Below, one piece after another: positions 18,085 through 27,601 of a stretch of 64,000 bases of DNA. The DNA is from CAYRVF01 sp964427535 (GTDB lineage Bacteria > Chloroflexota > Ktedonobacteria > Ktedonobacterales > JADMIN01): positions 77,072 to 141,071 of the forward strand of contig CAYRVF010000001.1 of NCBI GenBank assembly GCA_964427535.1, in the 5' to 3' direction. The first letter of the stretch is position 1, and every line of letters begins with the position of its first letter. Position numbers and translations under genes: made by a program. The notes under the pieces were generated by a model that was not told the origin of the DNA, searched no databases, and was given only the letters and a program-made list of their open reading frames with translations.

Positions 18085-19119
18085 ATGGCGACGATCACCT
18101 GTGTCGGCGAGATGCTGATCGACCTGATTCCCGATGTGACGCCGGGAGCTGACCCGGACGGCGCGCCACGCTACCGGGCGCATCCGGGGGGCGCGCTCGC
18201 GAACGTGGCCGTCGCGGTCGCCCGGCTCGGCGGGACGGCGCGCTTCGTGGGCGCGCTCTCAACCGACGCGTTCGGCGAGCAGTTGCTCGGCACGCTCACG
18301 CGCGAGGGCGTCGCGACGGCGGCGGTGCAGCGGACGGATGCGCTCACCGCATTGGCGGTCGTGAGCCTGAGCGGGCACGGCGAACGACGCTTCACCTTCT
18401 ACGGTGCCGACGCCGCGCACACGCGCCTGGACGCCGCGCGTTTCCCTCCCGGGCTGCTGGCGGAGGACGAGACGGCGATCTGCTGCGCCGGGTCGGTCGC
18501 GCTGGCCGCCGAGCCCGCGCGCACGGCGGTCTTCGCGGCGATGGATGCGGCGCGGGCGGCAGGCGCACTCGTCGCGTTCGACGTCAACGCGCGCCCGGCG
18601 CTCTGGCCGTCGCCGCGGGAGCTCCGCCGTGTGCTGCGCGAGGCGATGCCGCGCTGCGACCTGCTCAAGCTCAGCGAGGAGGACGCGCCCTTTCTGCTGG
18701 CTGAAGAGGAAGTGCCGCAGCCACTGGAAGGTGACGCCGCCCTCGATCGTGAGACGCTGGAGCGCGCGGGCAGGCTGGCGCTGGAGCAGGGCGTCTCCCT
18801 CGTCGCGCTCTCGCTCGGGGCGGACGGCGTGCTGCTGCTCACCCGCTCGCAGCGCCTATACGTGCCCACGCAGGCCGTGCGCGCCATTGATACGACTGGC
18901 GCCGGAGACGCCTGGATGGGCGCCTTCCTCGTCGCGCTGACCCGACTGGGCGCCAAGTCCCCCGCGCGCCTCCGTGCCCTCCCGCCAGCGACGCTGGAAC
19001 GCGCGGCGCGCCTCGCCAACGCAGCCGCCGCCCTCAGTTGCACGCGCCCAGGCGGCATCGCCTCGCTGCCCACCGCCGCCGAGCTCGACCTCGACGCGCG
19101 CCTGGGCATCGCCCCCTGA
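18085..19119 (+). CDS. PfkB-family sugar kinase (fructokinase-like)
   Basis: 344 residues. PfkB signatures: N-terminal CVGEMLIDLIP, sugar-binding HPGGALANVAVAVARLGG, and C-terminal DTTGAGDAWMGAF with the catalytic Asp. ATP-dependent phosphorylation of a ketose or nucleoside-type sugar is expected; EMLIDLIP and GGA suggest fructokinase, but substrate specificity cannot be fixed. The ATG follows GAGGGAAAGGAC. Convergent with sucD. Confidence 0.88.
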   Translation: MATITCVGEMLIDLIPDVTPGADPDGAPRYRAHPGGALANVAVAVARLGGTARFVGALSTDAFGEQLLGTLTREGVATAAVQRTDALTALAVVSLSGHGERRFTFYGADAAHTRLDAARFPPGLLAEDETAICCAGSVALAAEPARTAVFAAMDAARAAGALVAFDVNARPALWPSPRELRRVLREAMPRCDLLKLSEEDAPFLLAEEEVPQPLEGDAALDRETLERAGRLALEQGVSLVALSLGADGVLLLTRSQRLYVPTQAVRAIDTTGAGDAWMGAFLVALTRLGAKSPARLRALPPATLERAARLANAAAALSCTRPGGIASLPTAAELDLDARLGIAP

Positions 19120-19242
19120 TACGCGACCGCCTGACGACCCCTGGCAGACACTAGCTTCACGACACGGCCGGAAAACACCGTCCCGGCGACCAGCGCCCCC
19201 TCGAAGGAGATCCCCGGTCGCTGGGACGTCACACCCGCTCGC

Positions 19243-19320
19243 CTCACGGCCCCTCCCCTCCAAGGGTAGGGGGAGAGGTTCGGCGTAGGGTGTTAAGTAG
19301 GAGAGGTTCCGCCCTACCCC
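19243..19320. repeat. G/C-run repeat-like element between convergent genes
   Basis: C-rich then G-rich tracts, two copies of the 10-mer GGAGAGGTTC (19272-19281 and 19300-19309), and an 8-bp inverted repeat GGGTAGGG/CCCTACCC (19264-19271 with 19312-19319) that overlaps the sucD stop codon. It resembles short dispersed repeats common in Chloroflexota genomes and may act as a terminator. Confidence 0.4.
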
Positions 19321-20183
19321 AGCACCTGCTTGACCAGCTCGGGGATGTCGAAGATGGTGTCGGCGACGGGCACGCGAGCCGCCTGCAGCGCCTCCACCTT
19401 GCCCTGCGCGGTGCCAGTCTTACCCGAGATGATGGCGCCCGCGTGGCCCATGCGCTTGCCCGGCGGCGCGGTGCGGCCCGAGATGAAGCCGACAACCGGC
19501 TTCTTCATGGTCGCCGCGTAGGCTGCCGCGTCTTCCTCATCGCTGCCGCCGATCTCGCCGCACATCACGACGGCGGTCGTCCGCGGGTCCTCCTCGAAGA
19601 GGCGCAGGCAGTCGATGAAGGTGGTGCCGATGATCGGGTCTCCGCCGATGCCGATCACGCTCGACTGGCCGATACCCGCCGCCGTCAGCAGCGAGACGAC
19701 CTCGTAGGTCAGCGTGCCGGAGCGCGAGATGAAGCCGACGCTGCCCTCCTTGAAGATGTGGTAGGGCATGATGCCGACCTTGCCCGCGCCGGGCGTAGCG
19801 AGACCGGGGCAGTTCGGCCCGATGAGGCGCGTCGGATGCTCCTTGAGGAAGGCCGCGACGCGCGTCATGTCGTTCACCGGGATACCCTCGGTGATGCAGA
19901 CGGTCAGGCGCATGCCCGCCACGGCGGCCTCCATGATGGCGTCGGCGGCGCCGAACGGCGGCACGAAAATGCACGAGACATCGGCGCCGGTCCGCTCCTT
20001 GGCCTCGCGCACGGTATCGAAGACCGGCACGCCGTCGGCGGTGGTCTGCCCGCCTTTGCCCGGCGTCTGGCCGGCGACGACGTTGGTGCCGGACGCGATC
20101 ATGTTCTTCGTATGGAAGCTGCCCTCACGTCCGGTGATCCCTTGCACCAGCACGCGCGAGCTCGTGTCGAACAGAATGCTCAT
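19314..20183 (-). CDS. sucD: Succinate-CoA ligase, alpha subunit
   Basis: 289 residues, standard length. CoA-binding N-terminus ([15 protein letters not shown]) and the phosphorylated active-site His in [17 protein letters not shown]. Together with SucC it interconverts succinyl-CoA and succinate with NTP formation in the TCA cycle. It follows sucC by 6 bases. The nearby 3-oxoadipate pathway uses succinyl-CoA as CoA donor and makes it as product, but sucCD are separated from that operon by two plus-strand genes. Confidence 0.96.
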   Translation of the reverse strand: MSILFDTSSRVLVQGITGREGSFHTKNMIASGTNVVAGQTPGKGGQTTADGVPVFDTVREAKERTGADVSCIFVPPFGAADAIMEAAVAGMRLTVCITEGIPVNDMTRVAAFLKEHPTRLIGPNCPGLATPGAGKVGIMPYHIFKEGSVGFISRSGTLTYEVVSLLTAAGIGQSSVIGIGGDPIIGTTFIDCLRLFEEDPRTTAVVMCGEIGGSDEEDAAAYAATMKKPVVGFISGRTAPPGKRMGHAGAIISGKTGTAQGKVEALQAARVPVADTIFDIPELVKQVLG

Positions 20184-20189
20184 GTCTTA

Positions 20190-21329
20190 CTAGCTCCTGG
20201 CCGAGATCTCGGCGACGATCTTCTGCGCCGCGTCGCGCATGTCGGCACCCCAGGTGAGGCCCGCGTCGGCGAGCATCGCGCGGCCTTCTGCCTCGCCGGT
20301 GCCCGAGAGGCGCGCCACGATGGGCATCCCGGCGGGCAGCTCGGGCTGCGCCAGGATGATGCCGCGCGCGACCTCCTCGCCGCGCGTGATGCCGCCGAAG
20401 ATGTTGACCACGATGCCCTTCACGTCGGGGTCACGCGCGACAAAGAGCAGCGCCTTCTTCATGACCTCGGCCTTCGCGCCGCCGCCGATGTCGAGGAAAT
20501 TCGCGGGACGGCCCCCGGCGCGGGCGACCATGTCGAGGGTGGTCATCACCAGCCCCGCACCGTTGCCGACGATGCCCACATCGCCGTCGAGTTTGACGTA
20601 GGTCAGCCCCTCGCCCTTAGCCTCGTATTCGAGCGGGTTGGCCTCCTCCGGCTCAGACCAGCCAGCGTACTCCTGCTGGCGGCCGAGCGCGTTGTCGTCG
20701 ATGAGGATCTTGGCGTCAGCGGCGATTACCTGGCCGTCGGCGGTCAGCGCCAGCGGATTGATCTCGGCGAGCGTCGCGTCGGCCTCCATGAAGACGGTCG
20801 CCAGCTTCGAGAGAATCGCGCCGCCGCGGGCGACGACGACCGAGGGCATGCCCGCCTCCGCCAGCAGCTCACGCGCGCGCAGCGGCAGCAGGCCCCAGCG
20901 CACGTCGATCGGCTCCTTGATGATCTTCTCGGGCGTCTCCTCGGCGACCTGCTCGATATCCACGCCACCCGCCGCGCTCACCATCACGACGGGTGCCTGG
21001 CTGGCACGGTCGAGCACGATGCCGACGTAATACTCTTCTTTGATGTCCAGTGCGGGGGTCACGAGGACCTTCTGCACCGTCAGACCCTTAATATCCATGC
21101 CGAGGATCTGGCTTGCGACCTCGCGGGCCTTCTCGGGCGTGTCACCGAACTTGACGCCACCGGCCTTGCCGCGCCCGCCGACATACACCTGGGCCTTAAC
21201 GACGACTGGCACGCCGAACTCGCGCGCGATCTGCTCGGCCTGCTCGGGCGTCGTGGCGACCTTGCCCGGCTGCACGGGGATGCCGTACCGGCTGAGAATC
21301 TCTTTCGCCTGGTACTCATGAATCTTCAT
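20190..21329 (-). CDS. sucC: Succinate-CoA ligase, beta subunit
   Basis: 379 residues. ATP-grasp subunit starting MKIHEYQAKEILSRYGIPV, with VVKAQVYVGGRGKAGG (nucleotide binding) and the C-terminal ligase part VVNIFGGITRGEEVA. It forms the heteromeric enzyme with SucD encoded just downstream. Nothing unusual in length or motifs. Confidence 0.96.
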   Translation of the reverse strand: MKIHEYQAKEILSRYGIPVQPGKVATTPEQAEQIAREFGVPVVVKAQVYVGGRGKAGGVKFGDTPEKAREVASQILGMDIKGLTVQKVLVTPALDIKEEYYVGIVLDRASQAPVVMVSAAGGVDIEQVAEETPEKIIKEPIDVRWGLLPLRARELLAEAGMPSVVVARGGAILSKLATVFMEADATLAEINPLALTADGQVIAADAKILIDDNALGRQQEYAGWSEPEEANPLEYEAKGEGLTYVKLDGDVGIVGNGAGLVMTTLDMVARAGGRPANFLDIGGGAKAEVMKKALLFVARDPDVKGIVVNIFGGITRGEEVARGIILAQPELPAGMPIVARLSGTGEAEGRAMLADAGLTWGADMRDAAQKIVAEISARS

Positions 21330-21508
21330 CGAGACGTTTCTTCCCTCTGTGGCTCTCGTCGCCCCTCCGGCGCTGTGAGGACGCGCACACGCACGGTTCG
21401 TCCGCCGGAGGAGAGGATGCTCTGATCATCGCATGATAGGCACGCCGTCAACAGGCGCGTCAAGCGACCAATCAGGCGGGGAAGGGCCGGAGTGAGCTTC
21501 GGCAACAG

Positions 21509-21556
21509 CAGACCGGCTGGACGACCGAGGGCTCCCCCGATCGTCCAGCCGGTCTG
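21509..21556 (-). terminator. Strong hairpin terminator
   Basis: Perfect 16-bp inverted repeat: 21509-21524 pairs with 21541-21556, 16-base loop. It lies 55 bases after the stop of the small minus-strand gene at 21611-21808 and upstream of sucC, so it should insulate sucC from that gene. There is no long T tract. Confidence 0.6.
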
Positions 21557-21610
21557 TACCACACTCCTGCTTACCGTTTGTGCGCCGTGGCGTGTGCCGT
21601 TCTGCCGCCG

Positions 21611-21808
21611 CTAGGTCAGTTGCGCGTAGCCGTAGGTTGTCAGCCGCTTGCCAGTGCCGATCAGCAGCAGCCCCAGGCGCGCCGCGTACCACTGGGCGAG
21701 CGGCGGCGAGCGGCGGGGGCACTCGGTCGCCAGACGGGCGCGTGCCGACGCCCGGCGCAGGTCCTCGATGTGTGTGCGCTGCAACTCCTCGGCCAGATAC
21801 GGATGCAT
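21611..21808 (-). CDS. Small hypothetical protein, 65 residues
   Basis: Starts MHPYLAEELQRTHIEDLRR, a pattern I recognise from many short hypothetical proteins in Chloroflexota and Actinobacteria; then an Arg/Ala-rich helix and a hydrophobic patch (LGLLLIG) near the C-terminus. An excellent ribosome site (AGGAGG, 6 bases before ATG) and a perfect hairpin after the stop support a real gene. Divergent from the WYL regulator with a 140-base shared upstream region. Function unknown. Confidence 0.7.
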   Translation of the reverse strand: MHPYLAEELQRTHIEDLRRASARARLATECPRRSPPLAQWYAARLGLLLIGTGKRLTTYGYAQLT

Positions 21809-21948
21809 CGCGATCCTCCTCGTGTAAGCCTCTCAACATCTGAAGTATACTGGGATAACCGGACACCTTCGGTCCTGATTGACGACGAGTTTTTAGGCAA
21901 TTCTGACGCATGTGGCGCAAGAGACGCATGCGACGCGCGAGGGAAACC

Positions 21949-22977
21949 ATGTCCTCACCCACGACCCGCGTGCTGACCGTGCTCGAGTTGCTGCAATCAC
22001 ACGCGCGCATGACGGGCACCGAGCTGGCCGCGCGCGTCGACGTGGACGTGCGCACCATCCGCCGCTACATCGACGCGCTGCAGGAGCTGGGCATTCCCGT
22101 GCTCGCCGAGCGCGGGCGCTACGGTGCCTACTCCCTGATGCCCGGCTTCAAGCTGCCGCCACTGATGTTCTCCGAAGACGAGGCGCTGGCGCTCACCCTG
22201 GGCCTGCTCGTCGCGCGCCGGGTGGGCATGCTGCAGACGGTGCCCGCGCTCGAGAGCGCGCTGGCAAAAGTCGAGCGCGTGCTGCCGGTCGCCCTGCGGC
22301 AGCGTATCCAGGCGGTACAGCAGGCACTGCTGGTGGAGCTGGCCGAGCCGGATGCGGCGCCGGCCAACGCAACCGTACTTGCCTTTAGTACGGCGATACG
22401 GAACGGGCATCAAGTGGCGTTGCGCTACCGCTCGGCGGGGCAACAGGCCACCGAGCGCCTGATCGAGCCGTACGGCGTGGTCTATCGCGGCGGGCGCTGG
22501 TACGCACCGGCATACTGTCACCTGCGCGCGGGGATGCGGCTCTTCCGTCTGGACCGCGTCCTCGCCGCCGAGGTGGTGGAGGACGCGGCGTTCACCCGTC
22601 CGGCGGACTTCGACACGCTGGGCTTCGTCCGCGACGCGCTCGCCGCCGCGCCAGGCGCCTGGGCCGTGCGCGTGTTGATCGAGGCGCCGCTGGAGCGCGT
22701 GCGCCGCGCGGTGGAGCCGGAGGCGGCCACCCTGCTGCCGCAGCCGGACGGCGTCGAGTTGCGCCTCCACGTCGAGGACCTGGACTGGATGGCGCGCTTC
22801 CTGGTCGAGATCGGCGAGCCGTTCGTGGTGCGCGAGCCGCCGGAGCTGCGCGACGCGGTGCGGGCGCTGGCCGCCGCACTCCTCCGCGACGCGGCGCGGG
22901 AAAGCCCGGCCAAGAACGCTCGCGCCTCCGCCCTCGACGGGAGTCGCGCACAGGGCATGGAGATGTCATCTGGATGA
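21949..22977 (+). CDS. HTH - WYL domain transcriptional regulator
   Basis: 342 residues from the ATG at 21949 (GAGG upstream); an ATG at 21910 would add 13 basic residues. N-terminal winged HTH (MTGTELAARVDVDVRTIRRYIDAL region, residues about 5-60). The WYL domain is at about 140-215, with the binding-pocket region around RWYAPAYCHLRAGMRLFRLDR, and a WCX-like C-terminal extension follows. Such proteins sense small ligands or nucleic acids. It is divergent from the 65-residue gene, which it may control. Its 3' end overlaps an alternative upstream start of the next gene. Confidence 0.85.
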   Translation: MSSPTTRVLTVLELLQSHARMTGTELAARVDVDVRTIRRYIDALQELGIPVLAERGRYGAYSLMPGFKLPPLMFSEDEALALTLGLLVARRVGMLQTVPALESALAKVERVLPVALRQRIQAVQQALLVELAEPDAAPANATVLAFSTAIRNGHQVALRYRSAGQQATERLIEPYGVVYRGGRWYAPAYCHLRAGMRLFRLDRVLAAEVVEDAAFTRPADFDTLGFVRDALAAAPGAWAVRVLIEAPLERVRRAVEPEAATLLPQPDGVELRLHVEDLDWMARFLVEIGEPFVVREPPELRDAVRALAAALLRDAARESPAKNARASALDGSRAQGMEMSSG

Positions 22978-23090
22978 CCTGTCACACACGAACCATCTCG
23001 ACCCTCTCCTCTGGTGTGCCGGCACCATTCGCCGGCTCCATCGGTTGCGGTAGACCGATGGCAGATAGCACTGGAGAGGTGGCATGCTGG

Positions 23091-23408
23091 ATGAAGATTC
23101 TGGTGTTGCCCGCGCCACGCGCGGGAGCCGACCGCGAGACGATGGAGCGGCATGCGGCGGACGAGCAGCAGACGATCCTGGAGCTCTACGGGCGCGACGT
23201 CGTGCGAGAGCTGTACGCGCGCGCCAACCAGCCGGGGCGGGTGGTATTCGTGCTCGAAGCGGCCAGCGTCGAGGCCGCCCAGGAGGCGCTCGCGACGCTG
23301 CCGTTCGCGCGGTTGGGGCTGATTGACTTCGAGCTGATTCCGCTCGCGCCGTTTCCGGGCCTCACTCGCCTGGCGCAGCGGGCGGAGCAGGCAGAGCGGG
23401 CGAGATGA
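23091..23408 (+). CDS. Small YciI/muconolactone-isomerase-like (ferredoxin-like fold) protein
   Basis: 105 residues from the ATG at 23091 (MKILVLPAPRAG), with GGAGAGG upstream. The pattern beta-strand, helix (MERHAADEQQTILELYGRD), strand (GRVVFVLEAAS), helix (EEALATLPF) and strand (IDFELIPLAPF) fits a dimeric alpha-beta barrel protein. Members include YciI-like and muconolactone isomerase-like proteins; no diagnostic catalytic residues are identifiable. It may be co-transcribed with the glyoxalase-like gene 45 bases downstream. Confidence 0.65.
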   Translation: MKILVLPAPRAGADRETMERHAADEQQTILELYGRDVVRELYARANQPGRVVFVLEAASVEAAQEALATLPFARLGLIDFELIPLAPFPGLTRLAQRAEQAERAR

Positions 23409-23453
23409 CGCATGCGGCGAGCGCATGCGGACGGAAAATGGGAGGGTGAGACG

Positions 23454-23933
23454 ATGGAGCAACATCCTCAGAGCGCGGGCTCTCCGCAGTCCGTGGCACA
23501 GACCGCAGACTACCCGTGGCCCCAGAAGGGGACGGGCACGGACGTCGTGGTCACGCATCTCCTGATCGTGCGCGACGTCGAGCGCTCCCGGCGCTTCTAT
23601 GCGGACGTGCTAGGGGCACAGGTGCTGCGGGAGGGCGTGCCGTCGATTCTTCGCTTCTACAACTCCTGGCTGGTGCTCTCCACCGAGGGCGGCCCGACCG
23701 ACGACAAGCCGGACGTCGAGGCGGTCGCGCCGCGCGACTCGCGCACGCTCACGAGCGCGCTCAACCTGCGCGTGGCCGACGTCTACGACGTGTATGCGCG
23801 CTGGAGCGCACGCGGCGCGGAGTTCCTCACCGAGCCGAAGGTACATGCGAGCGAGATCCGCTGCTATCTGCGTGACCCCGACGGCCACCTGATCGAGGTC
23901 GGTCAGACGACCCGGCTGCCGGGCGCGCGCTAG
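23454..23933 (+). CDS. VOC/glyoxalase-family protein
   Basis: 159 residues from the ATG at 23454, preceded by GGAGGGTGAG. VOC fold with metal-ligand candidates: His in VVTHLLIVRDVERSRRFY, and the C-terminal Glu in DPDGHLIEVGQ. This C-terminus is characteristic of glyoxalase I/dioxygenase-type VOC proteins. The substrate cannot be told. The TAG stop overlaps the stop of the convergent sensor gene (CTAG). Confidence 0.85.
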   Translation: MEQHPQSAGSPQSVAQTADYPWPQKGTGTDVVVTHLLIVRDVERSRRFYADVLGAQVLREGVPSILRFYNSWLVLSTEGGPTDDKPDVEAVAPRDSRTLTSALNLRVADVYDVYARWSARGAEFLTEPKVHASEIRCYLRDPDGHLIEVGQTTRLPGAR

Positions 23934-25537
23934 CCTGGGCGGGCGGTCTCGTCGATGGCGCCGTCCCGCCCGGAGGACGGCGCCACATCCGCGTCCGCCG
24001 GGTGCGCCGCGCCAGAGCTCGTGGCGACGGCGCCGGGCGCGGGATGCGGGCGCAGCCAGAGCGAGATGAACGCGGGCCGCATGGCCTCATCGACCACGCC
24101 GACGAGCTGGTCGCTCAGACCGGGGAGGTCCACCTCATAGCGCAGCGTCGCACCGAACGCCGCGAGGGTCTTGGCCGCGTCGTATTTGTGACGGTAGAAG
24201 CGGCGGTCGATGGCGTCCTGGATGCGACGGCGCAGCGGCTGGATCAGCGCGGCGATGGCCAGCGTCGAGAGGACGATGATGAGCGGATGTGGCTTGCTCT
24301 GCCCGGTGAGGGCACGCGCGAGCGCTTCCATGGTCACGACGCTGACGAAGTAGACCGCCGCGAGCACGACCGTCAGGGTGCCGTAGACCATCGTGCGGTT
24401 GATGACGGTGTCGATGTCGAACAGCCGGTAGCGCAGGATGGCGATGGCCAGGCAGACCGGGAAGGCGAGCTGCACCAGCCCCAGCAGATTGGTGTCGATC
24501 ACCTTCTGCCCGAGCACGATCAGCGGAATGAAGTAGAGGAGCACCGTGCCAAGCAGGGCCACTGCGCCGCCAAAGACCACCCAGCGGATCTTCTGCCGGG
24601 TCACCTCATCCCGGCTTGTGCGGTACGTCCAGACAATTACCCCCGCCGCCAGCGCCTCGAAGGCGAGGCTAAGGCCGGTCTCAGCCGAGTACCAGGTGCC
24701 GAGCCACGCGATGGTGCTGGGCGCGGTGAGCAGGCGCGTGCAGGTGAGATAGAGCGTAATCGCCGCGAACGGGACCACGTAGAGGGTGGGGATCAGCCAG
24801 CGCCACCGGCGCGTGAGAGGGTGCGGCTGGGGGAAGAGCAGGACGGTGTGCAGGAGCGCGGCGAGAAACAGACCATCGATACCGATGGTTGTCAGCGCGA
24901 AGAGCCACCACGCCGTACCATCAAGCAGGCTAGTCACGCCGACGGTGAAGGACCCGATTTGCACGCAACACAGGGCAACGGCCGCGACGAGCAGGGGGCT
25001 GGTCAGCCGCTCGCGCGGGCGGCGGACAAAAATGTAGAACGCGACGAGGGCGAATACCAGCACGAAAGTGGTCGGTCCCCAGATCACTTGGAGCACCGGG
25101 ACAATCGGGTAGCGGATCAGCGTGACAGTGAGCGGGGCGGCGTGGCCATTATGGACGACCGTGTACGTGAGCCGCTCGCCGAGATGCAGATCGGGACGCG
25201 TGGCGCCCGGTGCGAAGATGTCCGCTGCCCACGCGTTGATGCTGCGGCCAGCGGCCGCGATCACCACGTCGCCGTGCCGCAGAGGCAACGGCGGTGATCC
25301 CACCACGCGTGCAACTGGCACTCCGTAGGCAGGCCAGCCCTTTTGTGTGACCAGGAGCTCGAGGCCATCGGAGGGGAAGGTGAGCTGGAAGCCGACCGCG
25401 AAGAGCGTCAGCGCGAGCAGCAGCCCGGCCACGACGATCGCGGTGAGACGCCAGCGCGGCAGACGTTCGCGCGCGCCCGGCTGCCCACTCGTCGACGGGC
25501 GAGTGGCCTGGGCCGCGGCTGTTCGTGTCGCGCTCAT
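23930..25537 (-). CDS. PDZ-like, multi-TM sensor protein lacking a kinase domain
   Basis: 535 residues. An N-terminal TM (about 28-50) is followed by an extracytoplasmic PDZ-like part (about 55-130) and then about seven further TM helices (140-400). The Arg-rich connector RRRIQDAIDRRFYRHKYD and a final helical/GAF-start-like segment ending AFISLWLRP follow. The same C-terminal layout is found in the truncated gene at the left edge. In related proteins a GAF domain and kinase or phosphatase would follow; here the protein ends in a Pro/Ala/Asp-rich tail. It probably signals through a separate partner. No histidine kinase core is encoded next to it. Confidence 0.75.
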   Translation of the reverse strand: MSATRTAAAQATRPSTSGQPGARERLPRWRLTAIVVAGLLLALTLFAVGFQLTFPSDGLELLVTQKGWPAYGVPVARVVGSPPLPLRHGDVVIAAAGRSINAWAADIFAPGATRPDLHLGERLTYTVVHNGHAAPLTVTLIRYPIVPVLQVIWGPTTFVLVFALVAFYIFVRRPRERLTSPLLVAAVALCCVQIGSFTVGVTSLLDGTAWWLFALTTIGIDGLFLAALLHTVLLFPQPHPLTRRWRWLIPTLYVVPFAAITLYLTCTRLLTAPSTIAWLGTWYSAETGLSLAFEALAAGVIVWTYRTSRDEVTRQKIRWVVFGGAVALLGTVLLYFIPLIVLGQKVIDTNLLGLVQLAFPVCLAIAILRYRLFDIDTVINRTMVYGTLTVVLAAVYFVSVVTMEALARALTGQSKPHPLIIVLSTLAIAALIQPLRRRIQDAIDRRFYRHKYDAAKTLAAFGATLRYEVDLPGLSDQLVGVVDEAMRPAFISLWLRPHPAPGAVATSSGAAHPADADVAPSSGRDGAIDETARPG

Positions 25538-25944
25538 CGTCCGCCTCCCTCACTGGCGGCATCCTCCGGTTCGCCGTAGCATACCCTGCCGGGCGCGCGC
25601 GCGACAAGCTCAGGCAGGGGCGACCAGAGACGACGCGCGGTGGTCATTCAGTCCCAGTATTCCCGTGCGAGCGTCACGACATCGTTACGATGCGGCGATG
25701 GCCCATCAGCGAGAGCTCACCGTCGATGAGAGACATAGCGACGGTGATGGCAGTGGAGCGGGCGCGGCCTGCCTCGCCCCTACAGCGCGGGGCAGCATGG
25801 CGCGGAAGCGGTATTGGCACGCCGCTGGCTGGACATCGCGGCGGCATGGTACACATACTGCTTCCGTATGAGAGGTGAGACGGACGCGGGCGCCGGAGCG
25901 GACACACGGAGACACGGGGACTCGGAGAGACACGAGGAGTACCG
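25538..25944. other. Divergent non-coding interval between sensor gene and glgA
   Basis: No credible gene. A 9-bp hairpin (25717-25725 with 25739-25747) and a stretch of GACAC-type short repeats at 25900-25935 were noted. Promoters for both flanking genes should lie here, but none is convincing. Confidence 0.35.
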
Positions 25945-27423
25945 ATGGCAGAGGATGCGCGCGTGAAGATCCTGATGGTCGCGACCGAGGCGGTGCCGTT
26001 CGCCAAGGAAGGTGGCGTCGCCGACGTGATGGGGAGCCTGCCCAAGGCGCTGGCGGCGCTCGGCCATGATGTGCGTCTCGTGCTTCCGCGCTACGGCACG
26101 ATCGACCCGGCGCGCTGGCAGCTTGAGCCGACAGGCATCACCCGCTGGGTGCCGGTGGGCGGTGGCGAGCAGCCCGTCTCGCTCTGGCAGACTACGCTGC
26201 CCGGTGCGCCGGTGACCGTCTACCTGCTAGAGAACGAGCACTACTTCGCGCGCCACCAGCGGCTCTATCTGGGGCACGACCAGCGGGATGAGCAGCGGCG
26301 GTTTCTGCTCTTCTGCCGGGGCCTGCTCGACGCGCTGCCCGCGCTCGGCTTCGCGCCGGATATCCTGCACCTCAACGACTGGCAGACGGCCGCCTGCGCC
26401 GCATATCTGCGCACGACGCACCGCTTCTTGCGCCATCGCGGGTCGCCGCGCATCCTCTACACCATCCACAATCTGCAGTATCAGGGGCGCTGGGAGCCAT
26501 CGATACTCGACGAGATGGGGCTCGACCGTGGCGCCGTCTTCACGCACTTCGGGCTGGAGTTCTGGGGCGACGTCAACTGGATGAAGGCGGGCATCACCTA
26601 CGCCGACGCCATCACCACCGTCTCGCGCCGCTACGCCGAGGAGATCCAGACGATGGAGCAGGGCTGGGGGCTCGACGAGCTGCTGTTCCAGCGCCATCCG
26701 CGCGTCTTCGGCATTCCCAACGGCATCGACTGGGACGAGTGGAATCCGCAGACCGACCCGGCGATCCCCGCGCGCTACACCGCCGAGACCGCGCCCGTCG
26801 CCAAGGCGACCAACCGAACCGAGCTGCGCCGCGAGTTCGAGCTGCCCGACGAGGCGGATGTGCCGCTCTTCGGCGTCGTCAGCCGCCTGGTCGACCAGAA
26901 AGGCTTCGACCTCGTCGCCGACATCGCGGACGCGCTGCGCGACCTGCCGTTGCAGCTCGTCGTGCTCGGGTCGGGCCATCCGCGCTACGAGGCGCTCTTC
27001 CGCGAGCTGTCGGCGTCGACGGAGAACGTGCGGGCGCGCATCGGCTTCGACGTCGCGCTCTCGCACCGCATCTACGCCGGGTCCGATTTCTTTCTGATGC
27101 CTAGCGCGTTCGAGCCAGGCGGGCTGGGGCAGTTGATCGCGCTGCGCTATGGCACGCTGCCGGTCGTGCGCGCGACCGGCGGCCTGGCCGACACGGTGAC
27201 CGACCTCGACGCCGACCCTGCGCACGGCAATGGGCTGAGCTTCACCGACTATACCGGCGAGGCGCTGCTCAAGACGGTGCGCCGCGCGCTCACCCACTAC
27301 GCCGACCGCGCGTTCTGGCCCGAGCTGGTCGCCCGCGCGATGGCCTTCGATTCGCGCTGGTCGGCGAGCGCGCGGGCCTACGCCGACCTCTACGCGCGGC
27401 TGCTGCGTCTGCCGCCAGTGTAG
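25945..27423 (+). CDS. glgA: Glycogen synthase (ADP-glucose type, GT5)
   Basis: 492 residues. N-terminal donor-binding motif KEGGVADVMGSLPKAL, HLNDWQTA, YTIHNLQYQG, the C-terminal domain VSRLVDQKGFDL, and the GT-B glutamate region MPSAFEPGGLGQL. It elongates alpha-1,4-glucan from ADP-glucose in the cytosol. The start follows a GAGGAG site. No other glg genes are in the window. Length and motifs are normal. Confidence 0.95.
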   Translation: MAEDARVKILMVATEAVPFAKEGGVADVMGSLPKALAALGHDVRLVLPRYGTIDPARWQLEPTGITRWVPVGGGEQPVSLWQTTLPGAPVTVYLLENEHYFARHQRLYLGHDQRDEQRRFLLFCRGLLDALPALGFAPDILHLNDWQTAACAAYLRTTHRFLRHRGSPRILYTIHNLQYQGRWEPSILDEMGLDRGAVFTHFGLEFWGDVNWMKAGITYADAITTVSRRYAEEIQTMEQGWGLDELLFQRHPRVFGIPNGIDWDEWNPQTDPAIPARYTAETAPVAKATNRTELRREFELPDEADVPLFGVVSRLVDQKGFDLVADIADALRDLPLQLVVLGSGHPRYEALFRELSASTENVRARIGFDVALSHRIYAGSDFFLMPSAFEPGGLGQLIALRYGTLPVVRATGGLADTVTDLDADPAHGNGLSFTDYTGEALLKTVRRALTHYADRAFWPELVARAMAFDSRWSASARAYADLYARLLRLPPV

Positions 27424-27492
27424 ACGCTGTGGGTGTCCGCTGTGGGTGTCCGCTCCTGGCACGCGGCGTGGGCGCGGCGCTCCTTACGGAAT

Positions 27493-27535
27493 TTACCGTG
27501 CGGTAACAGGTGCTCGATAGATGCTCGTGTATACT
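27493..27535 (+). promoter_or_regulatory. Palindromic operator candidate with -10 box
   Basis: TTACCG-TG-CGGTAA (27493-27506) is a perfect 6-bp inverted repeat with a 2-base spacer, followed by TATACT (27530-27535), a good -10 hexamer. The palindrome sits where a -35 region would be, typical of a repressor operator such as those of TetR-family proteins. Downstream gene: thiol dioxygenase, ATG at 27602. Confidence 0.45.
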
Positions 27536-27601
27536 AGGCGCGTACGGTCTCGCGTCACCCTTCGACGAGGAAGGGGCAGTAGGCTACGAGGGAGGCCCGC
27601 C

